A DNA stretch of 64,000 nucleotides from Leptobrachium leishanense (lineage: Eukaryota > Chordata > Amphibia > Anura > Megophryidae): positions 245,183,721-245,247,720 of the forward strand of contig CM019067.1 in the NCBI GenBank assembly GCA_009667805.1, written 5' to 3'. How positions within the stretch are numbered: position 1 is the stretch's first letter; every line of letters begins with the position of its first letter. Below are positions 56,341 to 64,000 of the stretch, in pieces. The position numbers and the translations under genes were made by a program. The notes under the pieces are model-generated. The model did not search any database, had not been told where the DNA came from, and worked only from the letters and a program-made list of their open reading frames with translations.

Positions 56341-57150
56341 TGATCGATCTATAGTGCATGTGAATGAAGGAGGGCTCTCTGTCAGTACACGTGTAAGGTG
56401 TAAGGTGGCTGTCTCTTGCAGAAAATACATATCTTGTGGACCTCTGTGCAGAATGTTGGTGTGTTTTGTGGACCTTTCTTGCAAGAAGTTAGATGCATGG
56501 TGGCCACCTCTGGCTGAGTGTTATGTACCTCTCTGGCAGTATGCCCTCAGCAGGGTGACTGCTGGGTGCTGGATACGAAGTAGGGAGGTGCAGGGGGAGG
56601 CTCCAAACTGCCCCCATACTATCCGGTTACCCCTCCTCAGGGCCTTCAGGAGCCGAAATGTAGATTGCATAGTTCAGAGACAAGTCGAAACACAGCAGAA
56701 CAAAAGCAGTCAGGATCCTGCAAAGCCCTCAGAGTCCCAGAGGCACTGCAGCCCCACACCAAAGAGCCCAGCAGGAGAAGGAGGAGCACCAGGGGGATGT
56801 GTCTGTCCTGGACAGGGAGGGCTGATCACTAAGCTTTGTGCCTGCAGGCTGATACTCTGTGTCACATCAACACATATCACTCTAAAACTGCAACATCTGA
56901 GGGTAAACACAAATATATTATATCGAGTGAGCTGTAAAGAGAGGTCTGAATGTTAAATGTTTCCTGGACACATGTTATTTATTCATGCTGATGTGTAGTG
57001 CATGAAAAGTGCTGTATCTTGGAAGAAGTATCCCTGATGACCTACTTTTATAATGTGACATCCCCCAACTAACAGGCCAGGTTTGCCAGATATCTCAAGC
57101 ACGGGGATATAAATTGCATCTTAGCAAATAGCAGGATTCTGTCTGCATTT
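56341..57150. other. Intron 1 or intergenic DNA, no gene seen
   Basis: No conserved protein motif, splice-bounded exon or terminal repeat was found. The chance frame entering from the minisatellite has no domain. Confidence 0.35.
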
Positions 57151-57169
57151 CCCCAATGTAACCCTCAAA

Positions 57170-57897
57170 ATATGGCGTTAGTGGTCTTTGAGGACAGGGT
57201 TGAGAAACTCATGATATGCATGACGCTTCGACCACCATTTTATTTTATTTTTTTCCGCTGTCATTCCCCGGCTGGGGAAGCATTTGAGACTTTGCCACGA
57301 GGACTTATGTTTCACACCGATGTCACCTTGCTCCTTTATGGGCCTCTGCCATGCCAGCGATGGTGTTTCTTTTTTTTTCCCCCACCCCCCCTTCTTTTTA
57401 TTTTTTTTGCCACATGTCGGGATGTCCGGAGGCGCGCCACTATGGCACCTACCATGGCTCTGGTTGCCATACTTGGCCCTCGGGGCCCCTGGGCCTCGTG
57501 ACAATACCCTTCCACGGCCTCCCCCGGGAGTGAGCCGGGAAAGTCACAATACAGGCAGTTGCCGTTCTCCCTCTATCAAATTTATTTTGTTCTTCACTAT
57601 CCCTTTTTTTTTTTCTCTCTTTTCTCTCTCTCCCTCCCCCTCTCTCCTTACACCATTGATGGCATGCATGCGGGTGTAGTTCGCGTCCCCTTACCTTCAT
57701 TCTTTTTATTTCTTTTCCTAGGTTGTTGTACTGCTGACCCCATTTTGACTTAATTTCTATCTAGATGAGACCCCCCCTATTTGGGGAAGTTTATTGTTAC
57801 TCTCCTGATGTACTTCTGCTGACTGTTTATATACTGGCTGTCTTATTGCTGATGCTTTTTCAAAATAAAAGATTTGAATAACAAAAAAAAAAAAATA
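57170..57897 (+). mobile_element. L1-like LINE 3' end with poly-A tail
   Basis: The segment ends TTTTTCAAAATAAAAGATTTGA then ACAAAAAAAAAAAAA at 57897, preceded by pyrimidine-rich tracts and TATACTGGCTGTCTTATTGC, as at the 3' end of L1-type LINEs. 5'-truncated; no readable reverse transcriptase. Identification is by the AATAAA signal, poly-A and overall style only. Confidence 0.5.
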
Positions 57898-58315
57898 CAT
57901 GTGACAGGGCAGCACCTTCCCTGTGATCTCTTCTGCATGAAATCTTATTACGCGTCCAGTAAAAGAATGCAGATACGGCAACACTAGCTGTAAAATGAAT
58001 TCTGGTGATGACTTGTTTGTAAATATTATAATTTAAAAGGGACATAAATATATTATTTTTAAGAGAAATATTATATATCTGTCCTTATGAAAATCTGCAT
58101 GGGATAGAGAAATTAGTTTAATCTGGAAACTGAATTTAGCAAGGAATTTTCAGGTTTCAAACCATCATAACTGAATGCAAAAGAAATGATCCCAGTCAGC
58201 TAATTTTTAAATCCAATTCTGAGGCACTTGATCCATGAGTTGTGATACCTTACGATACAGAAAAAAACAAGTATAAGTATATGAATTAAGTATAATTCAA
58301 CTGTGTGTGACACTA

Positions 58316-58741
58316 AGGCTAGGGTCAGACAAACGCATGTTTCATGTCGTCCGTGAAAAAGTGCGTTCGAAAGAATGGAAGTATTTTTTCACAGAATACG
58401 CGCTAGCGGTCACGATGCGCATTTTCGTCCGTGATTTTGTACGGATCATCAATAAAACACATTTTGCGTCTGGACGTTATGTTGGCTGGACATTAGCAGC
58501 GTCTGACGTCTCCTAATCACGCACACACGCCGCTAGCGGACACAGCGCACTCTGTACGTCAGTACTAGCGGTATCACGTTCTCGAAAAAATGCGTTTGTT
58601 TGCCGCTTGCGTTGTGCAGCCACACTTTCGTGTGGCCGTACTTCGTATATTACCCATCATTGGCCGTTATTTGCTGCTACTACGGCCGTGATAAAGTGCG
58701 GCTGCACACGAGTTCGCACAGCGTTCGTCTGACCCCAGCCT
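58316..58741. mobile_element. Palindromic CpG-rich MITE (copy like 7235-7631)
   Basis: It begins AGGCTAGGGTCAGACAAACG and ends GTCTGACCCCAGCCT. The interior is very close to the 7235 copy (CGCACACACGCCGCTAGCGG, GTACGTCAGTACTAGCGGTA). Confidence 0.8.
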
Positions 58742-58744
58742 AAG

Positions 58745-58893
58745 ACGGAAGTCAGCAACCTTGGGGCTCAAGTTGTTTTGGTACTACATTTCCCATGAGA
58801 CACAGTCAATTCAATAAGCATCTGAGCATCATGGGAGATGTAGTTTCTTAACATTTGGGAGGTGGGGCCCTCGATTGCTGACTGCTGCACTAA
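58745..58893. mobile_element. Short palindromic MITE (CATTTCCCATGA type)
   Basis: CAGCAACCTTGGGGCTC, GTACTACATTTCCCATGA and the inverse CATCATGGGAGATGTAGT with GGGGCCCTCGATTGCTGAC form an imperfect palindrome of about 145 bp. No coding. Confidence 0.6.
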
Positions 58894-59480
58894 GGGGTTA
58901 TTCAAAGAGCATCACATTAAAACCTCTGCCTCTGGATCTCTATTTTATGAGTTACCAGTGTTTTCTTTGTATCAGTGTTTCTATAGGTCATTTAAATGTA
59001 GGTCACTGACAAATTTGAGTAATGTAACCCAAAACACTACACTTATTGCTCCCTGCATACGTGTTAACTTTTTATTAATAAGTATAGCAAAACTTTGTGC
59101 AATTCCCTTTCAAAATTTTGCTGTGATTCACTTTGTGTCGCTAAGGTGAGGGACAGCTGTGAGAGGTGAGCCATGGTACAGGACAGCCCTCCACTCACTT
59201 CTTGCACCTGATTACATGTTGCACGCTGACTGATGAGTCAGTGCCCCAATGAGGACCTAACATGCAGCGCTGTGTAGTGACCCCAAGTATGCGACACCCA
59301 TGAGGCTGGATGATTACTGTCAGGGGTCAAGTCCTAAAAAGAGAAGTACAGGAACTCACAAATCTTTCCCACACAATAGGGAGCAGTTAACCTTTAGCAG
59401 CTCTTTATTACCAGCTTTATTATCTGTGAGCCATGTATACAGGTCAAAGAAGGCAGTAGATAATGCCGCCGTCTGCATCC
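58894..59480. other. No gene recognised
   Basis: The sequence GGGTTATTCAAAGAGCATCA at 58895 is a lone end of the long MITE family. The rest shows no feature that can be supported. Confidence 0.35.
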
Positions 59481-59484
59481 ACCA

Positions 59485-60500
59485 GTCCAAATAATTTCTG
59501 TCCCCTGTCCCTTTCATTTCAGCCTTTCGTTTCAATTCTCTCCCAGTTCTTTTTATTTCTCCCCAACTTCAGTTCATTTCAGCCCACAGTTCATTTAATT
59601 TCTCCCATCGGTCCATTTTATTTCAGCTCCCTGATCAATTTCTCCCCCTTTCATTTCTTCCTCCAGTCCATTTCATTTCAGCTCCCTGATCAATTTCTCC
59701 CCCTTTCATTTCTTCCTCCAGTCCATTTCATTTCAGCCTCCTAGGTTAAATTCTTCCCCAGTTCATTTCGGCCCCAAGTCCATATATTTCAGGTCCCCCC
59801 AGTTAATTTCTCAACCCACTTCATTTACTTTCAGCCCCCCAGTTAACTTATCATCCCACATCATTTCATTTCAGCCCCCCCCACTTAATTACTCCCCACT
59901 TAACCCCTTCACTACCAAGATCGATATATATGGTGCACCGATATCGAGATCTGCTGCCCATAAGCAAATTTTATTTGTTTGCTTTTTGGCTGCAGAAGGT
60001 GCCCCCAACGTTTTAGCCCTCTGGGCATAATGCCCAAGGAGCTAAAACTGTAAAATCAGCTGATGAATGCTGTGAAATATCAGGCTTTCAGCAGCAGTCA
60101 GCAGCCGATGCGGGGGATAGACCTGCAGCTCAAACTGTAACTCCACTTAGCAGTATATGGTGCCATCTACTGGCCAAATATGTTATTTACAGTACTAACT
60201 ATTATTGTAAAATTACTTAAAAATGATTTTACAAAAAACACTGGTTTCTGACGATGTTTTTCTTTGAAAATCACTTGTAAGTGAAGGGTTAATTTCTCAC
60301 CACACTTTATTTCATTTCTCCCCTATTCATTTCATTTCTGCCCCCAAATTAACATCTCCCCAGCCCATTTCATTTCAGCATCCCAGTTAAATTTCTCCCC
60401 CCCACTTCATTTCATTTCAGCCTCACAGTTAATTTCTCCCCTCAGTACATTTCATTTCAGCCCCCAGTTATTTTCTCCCCCCAGTCCATTTACACACACA
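59485..60500. repeat. Degenerate minisatellite (TTTCATTTCAGCCCCCAGTT)
   Basis: Irregular 30-55-bp units built from CAGTTAATTTCTCCCCC and CATTTCATTTCAGC fill 59485-59900 and 60293-60500. A TTAA-type MITE interrupts the array. Confidence 0.85.
59904..60288. mobile_element. TTAA-flanked MITE, piggyBac-like (385 bp)
   Basis: TTAA at 59900-59903 and 60289-60292 flank CCCCTTCACTACCAAGATCG and CTTGTAAGTGAAGGG, an imperfect inverted repeat. It is inserted inside the minisatellite at 59485-60500, at a TTAA present in the repeat unit. Confidence 0.8.
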
Positions 60501-60744
60501 CTTGTTAAATACCATAAGTAGAATCCATGACTGTCTCCTGGGTCGCTGCTGGTCTCTCTCCCATACGCTGCAGAGCAGGAACGGCTTTACCACTGCTGGA
60601 GTAGTCCGGGAAAGCAGTTCCTGTGCTTTCCCCATGCACTCGACCCTTGATTACTGTGCTGTAACGGGGTAAGTACTGGCTTGCAAAATCTCATCAAGGA
60701 TTGAAATGTCACATTGATCTTTATGAACCGCCTGCTGGCCCCAT

Positions 60745-60815
60745 ACTTGAAAACGAGAGAAATCTCAATGAATCCTTCCCGGTAAAATACTTTATAAATA
60801 AAAAAATAATGCAGG
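60745..60815 (+). mobile_element. SINE tail fragment
   Basis: CTTGAAAACGAGAGAAATCT, CAATGAATCCTTCCCGGTAA and AATACTTTATAAATAAAAAA match the tail of the SINE at 21220-21445. Confidence 0.65.
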
Positions 60816-60846
60816 AAAAGTGAACATTTAAAAGATTATATTTTTT

Positions 60847-60903
60847 GGATACCAACTGATGAAGCTGCGTTGGCGGCGAAACGCGTTTTGGAATTATCTA
60901 TCC
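60847..60903 (+). ncRNA. Hammerhead ribozyme, type I, Penelope-like
   Basis: The core boxes are CTGATGA (60856-60862) and GAAA (60878-60881). Stem II pairs GCTGC (60864-60868) with GGCGGC's GCGGC (60873-60877) through five pairs, one of them G-U, closed by the loop GTTG. Stem III is minimal: C-G closing GC inside CGCG, followed by the TTT cleavage context. Stem I pairs CCAA (60852-60855) with TTGG (60888-60891) and GGATA (60847-60851) with TATCC (60899-60903) across an internal loop. Short stem III and this layout are those of ribozymes carried by Penelope-like retroelements, whose RNA they cut. All invariant core bases are present. Confidence 0.8.
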
Positions 60904-61632
60904 TTTTTATTTATGTATTAAAACGATTTTATTAGTGGATCATCCGTCTACTATTTTTATCCAGTGAAAGGGGTTTGGTGTAATCCTATCTACACCCAGG
61001 CGCTTTTACAGAGCCAGTGTATCTACACAGGCTCTTAACCACGTAAGTGTTGCAGCTATCCGATTTATTTGTCTAGTGGTTTACAATGCTGTACCATGGT
61101 ATGTTCTTGCTTCATTTCATGTGTGGCCCATGCGAGTAAGTTCCAGTTCTTCACGAAGACGGGAAAGGTCATCCCTGAAGGGACCCACTGCGATTGTATT
61201 GAGCCTATGTTTCACAGGCTCCACCATATGTGAGTTTTATTTTTCCACATATTCATCTGATTTTTATATGTGGACGTACTTCACCATGTGTATGTTCTCT
61301 CTTTTTATTGTATGAGCATTGACCTTCACCGGTTCATATTGGACTGCAATATCTTCAGGTTATTATTCCTGTAATATACCTTTTCATTTACACGCATTTT
61401 GGGGTACGATTTCCCTCTTTGTGGTGTTTTCCTCCCACTATAGTGGGTAGTTGTATTAGCGCTGTTCTCTTCCCCCTTTTTTCCATGTTTTCTGTATCTG
61501 GGCCTTTTGGGATAGACCCTTGAGAACATAGCTGCTATACTGCTCCCATTTTGTGTTTTTCTTTCCCTCCACCTATTGCCACTCCAGCGCCCCCTTCCCC
61601 TGTTATACAAGGAAAAGTGAACATGTCTGCTA
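60904..61632. mobile_element. Probable Penelope-like terminal region downstream of the ribozyme
   Basis: The sequence following the ribozyme (GGATCATCCGTCTACTATTT, AGGCGCTTTTACAGAGCCAG, ACGAAGACGGGAAAGG) is non-coding and has no other explanation. In Penelope-like elements the ribozyme lies in the terminal repeat, so this is likely part of one. No polymerase is present in the window. Confidence 0.4.
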
Positions 61633-62066
61633 AGGCTAGGGTCAGACGAGCGTGATTTCTACGGACTGTACGTCCGTGCACACAGACGTACGTCAGTACG
61701 GAAGATGCAGTAGTGGCCACACAGTCCCTTTATTCACTGATGTATATTTTGACGGATGTAGGCGGGAAAATAAAATAAAAAGCAAAACCAAATGCTGGAC
61801 GTATAAATGCAGTCCGTCTGACCACGTTCCATCACTCACACACAAAGCTATGCGGACGTTGCGGATGCAGCGCACTTTGTGCCGCCGTTCTAGGGGTTGT
61901 ACGTTCTTGCCTGCCTTGCGTCCGTGGGCCACGGCCGTTGTGCATCCGCAGTTCAGTGCGGACGTACTTCGTGTGTGGGGCTCCAATGGGCTTTCTTTCA
62001 TGCTATCACGGACGTACTTTTAGGCGCAATCACGGACGTGAACACTACGCTCGTCTGACCCCAGCC
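61633..62066. mobile_element. Palindromic CpG-rich MITE (copy like 50116-50545)
   Basis: It begins AGGCTAGGGTCAGACGAGCG and ends GCTCGTCTGACCCCAGCCT, with TA at both sides. The interior contains ATGCGGACGTTGCGG and GTCCGTCTGACCACG, as in the 50-kb copy. Confidence 0.8.
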
Positions 62067-62199
62067 TAAAGGTTGCCTTTAAATATTAACCCTTTCCCAC
62101 CACAGGGCATACTATGCCGTCCCCGCGATGGGTGGGCCTTAACATAGCACCTTCTGCTTACTTCTTTGGGCTGTGACAGTCCACTAGTTGGCACGCGTC

Positions 62200-62744
62200 A
62201 TTGGCGAATTGACAGAATAATACGCTGCAATTTGGCAGCACCGAAATCTCCCAATAGAAATCTATCGTGTCTCCTATTCACAGAACGCTGAATTGCACGG
62301 AAATTCCAGTGAAATGGCCTGATTTCAGTGTTGCAATTAAACAGGTTTAAAACAGGCGAATCCCATAGTTTTTTTTTTTTGCAAAAACCCTTTTTATTTT
62401 TTATAGCACACCTTTTTGGATTTTTTTAGACAATATTTTTGTTTTTCTTATTATTTTTTTTAACAGACCTTTTTTTATTATTTTCATACATTTTATTGAC
62501 TTATACTCTTATTAGGAGAATAGGAGTTATCCTTTTTTTGGCAGTTTGGCGGAATTCGACTATGTTAATTCGGCAATTCAGCGGTGTTCATGGACGTCCA
62601 ATAATCGCTTCAGCGACTCCAATTTTTGCAGAATACAGCAACCATTCGCTAAATAGTGAATTCATCGTATTTTTGGGGGAATGGAATTGCCGAAATGCTA
62701 CGACAAAACACAAAGCACCGAACTTGTGTGTGAATAGACCCTTT
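62200..62744. mobile_element. Eroded long MITE of the CAGGGTTATTCA family
   Basis: The right end GTGTGAATAGACCCTTTA and internal stretches (GGCGAATCCCATAG, ATTTTTTTTAACAGACCTTT) match the long MITEs at 633 and 31020. The left end is lost. Confidence 0.55.
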
Positions 62745-63079
62745 AGTTCATTTAAATGTAAACACAATCACTGGTCCCCGAATTCATGTATTGAGTTATA
62801 GAGGTCATGGCTGACCAATAGGAGTAGAGCTCTTTTGTCCTATTATAATACAGAGTGAAACCAATGGGAGTAGTAAAATGCCGGCCGGAACCTTTGTTTC
62901 ACAGCCTGCGGACGCGCTGAGCGGAAGTTGGGGAGCAGTTGAGCGTACGGACAAGGTGGAAGTGCTTCCCAGCTAGATACGCAGTGTGTGTCTGGGAGAA
63001 CCTGGCCTAGCGGGTGTTTTTTGTCGGAGAGTCGAGGTGAATCCGGGGAGCTGTCTGTAACCTCACTGAGAACCAGGCA
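62745..63079. promoter_or_regulatory. Intergenic head-to-head promoter region, MPLKIP 5' leader
   Basis: This is the only non-repeat stretch between the last MITE and the MPLKIP start codon. Two CCAAT boxes lie on the plus strand at 62815-62819 and 62861-62865 in nearly identical contexts (CCAATAGGAGTAG and CCAATGGGAGTAG). No TATA box is evident near the gene; the sequence from 62880 is GC-rich with several CpG steps. In human, SUGCT and MPLKIP are transcribed away from each other across a few hundred bases, so this interval probably drives both. Confidence 0.6.
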
Positions 63080-63499
63080 ATGTACCGGCCTAACTATCGC
63101 TCCCCCAGCAGCCCGCTTCACGGAGGTGGAGGGAGCCCCAGCCCCTTTCGTAGCCCACAGCCCTATTTCAGCAATCCGGGTGGAATGCTTCCTCCTCCGC
63201 TCCCAAACTGGGGCCACGGGAGCCCTCACACCCCTCCGTACGTGCAGCGGCATTCCCGGCCCTATGGGAGCGGGGGAGGAGGAGGGCAGTCCCCGGGCTC
63301 ATCCTCCGGTGGAGGGCAGGGCTTCCACGGCGGCAGGTTCGGCGGCCAGTCCCCAGGAGACGATCCAAACCGCGGGCCCAGTCCACGGTTTCACTCCTCC
63401 CCATACAGCAAGTCACCGGGAGGAGCGGCGAACATCAACCAGCAGCAGCATCATGGCAGAGGCTACTCCTCTCCCAGACAGCCGAGGCCGAACTACCAG
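63080..63499 (+). CDS. MPLKIP: MPLKIP exon 1 (M-phase PLK1-interacting protein)
   Basis: ATG at 63080 opens a 140-codon frame starting MYRPNYRSPSSPLHGGGGSP, followed by Gly/Pro/Ser/His-rich sequence (HGSPHTPPYVQRHSRPYGSG, FHSSPYSKSPGG, GYSSPRQPRPNYQ) and a donor GTAATA after 63499 in phase 0. The MYRPN start, SPHxTPPY and SRPYG motifs match vertebrate MPLKIP/TTDN1, a small nuclear and centrosome/midbody protein that is phosphorylated by CDK1, binds PLK1, and when lost causes non-photosensitive trichothiodystrophy. The conserved C-terminal domain is in exon 2, outside the window. Ser-Pro sites are frequent, as expected for a CDK1 target. The gene is divergent to SUGCT. Confidence 0.92.
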
Positions 63500-64000
63500 G
63501 TAATAGGGAGGGAAAACTAGCTGCAGGTCCCAGCCTGCCCACACAGGGGTCACTGCCATGACTTTCCCCTGGAATGGGGGGAAAAACACCTCACGTTTAC
63601 ACGTAACCCACACACTTGATGTGCAAACCTGCTCACAATTTTCTCCATGAAGGGAAGGATTGGCTGGGAATCCAGCCAGTTCCTGTAAGATTAAGGACAC
63701 GTGTTTCTTTCCTGGGGTATTATGAACAGCAAAGGCATCCGAGGTTATTAGAATTTTCACTCCATATCGATATATTATCCAGGGTCTTGTATCCAACGCC
63801 ATGTGCAATTAAAAGAGAATGTCAGCTTTTATAGTTATTCAAAATGCCTCGTTTTTGTTGCGTAACCTGACAATCTGCGATTCAAAAGCAGCAGTGTTAA
63901 TAGTGTATAGTTGGTGTTTGGTGGGAAATTTTAATTCATCCAAACAGTTTTTTGCACGCGATCGTTTGTAATCTGTTACCCCCATTCTGGCCAGGGTTTG
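63500..64000 (+). other. MPLKIP: Start of MPLKIP intron 1
   Basis: The donor GTAATAGGG follows the exon; the remaining sequence has no splice acceptor with MPLKIP-like coding and no repeat ends. The conserved exon 2 is not present. Confidence 0.75.

Noticed and set aside
56225..56956. 243-codon frame with repeated cysteines
   Set aside because: It begins in the 60-bp minisatellite and continues into non-conserved sequence; no splice or domain support.
62752..62808. Short minus-strand ATG frame just left of the CCAAT box at 62815
   Set aside because: It stops after 18 codons near a MITE and has only a weak possible donor; not enough to call SUGCT exon 1.
62843..63253. Minus-strand 136-codon frame, considered as SUGCT exon 1
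   Set aside because: It is antisense to MPLKIP exon 1 for most of its length, has no mitochondrial-leader features at a plausible start and no suitable donor.

Overview
The window is vertebrate nuclear DNA, most likely from a frog (anuran amphibian). Two host genes can be recognised, and nearly everything else is transposon sequence or decayed repeat. The two genes are SUGCT (succinyl-CoA:glutarate-CoA transferase) on the minus strand and MPLKIP (M-phase-specific PLK1-interacting protein) on the plus strand. In human these genes sit head to head (C7orf10/C7orf11); the same order here is the strongest anchor for what the locus is. The frog assignment rests on the repeats: CR1 with its typical 3' end, Tc1/mariner, many hAT and TTAA-type MITEs, and short palindromic 'AAGGCTAGGGTCAGACG' and 'AGGCTGGGTTCACACC' elements.

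Host genes. Five consecutive internal SUGCT exons lie on the minus strand at 37603-37648, 35882-35955, 11113-11198, 10073-10123 and 5720-5840. All have GT-AG borders and compatible phases (378 nt in total). Later exons lie left of position 1. Exon 1 should lie near 62-63 kb but I could not find it. MPLKIP exon 1 (63080-63499) starts at the right edge and its second exon lies beyond the window. Between the genes is a GC-rich intergenic promoter with two CCAAT boxes.

Layout. 0-5.5 kb: an LTR, a long MITE and a full-length Tc1 element. 5.7-12.2 kb: three SUGCT exons, palindromic MITEs, a hAT with an internal minisatellite and a 4 x 250-bp array. 13.2-21.2 kb: nested insertions, with a MITE containing a 422-bp tandem element, which contains a CR1 LINE, which contains a putative solo LTR, which contains a hAT. 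21.2-26.7 kb: SINE, TTAA MITE, decayed mariner, solo LTR. 26.7-30.4 kb: hAT carrying a TTAA element built as a string of hairpins. 31-36 kb: MITEs, a LINE endonuclease ORF with a 2A-like motif, and a Penelope-like rearranged element. 38-40 kb: a TTCG-rich hAT and a solo LTR. 40.1-46.2 kb: a 1.87-kb direct duplication separated by another 422-bp-unit element. 46-49.8 kb: CR1, Tc1 and a solo LTR. 51-54.6 kb: hAT containing a MITE containing a hAT. 55-62.7 kb: minisatellites, an L1-like 3' end, an apparently intact hammerhead ribozyme motif and more MITEs.

The genes do not form an operon-like unit. SUGCT is a mitochondrial or peroxisomal metabolic enzyme and MPLKIP a nuclear/cell-cycle protein; they share only the promoter interval. 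The most interesting material is in the mobile fraction: the 2A-leader LINE, the hammerhead ribozyme, the 422-bp tandem element in two diverged versions, one minisatellite shared by two different hAT families, and the hairpin-string MITE. Distances, target-site duplications and motifs were read by eye; family names that depend on database comparison are marked as inference.
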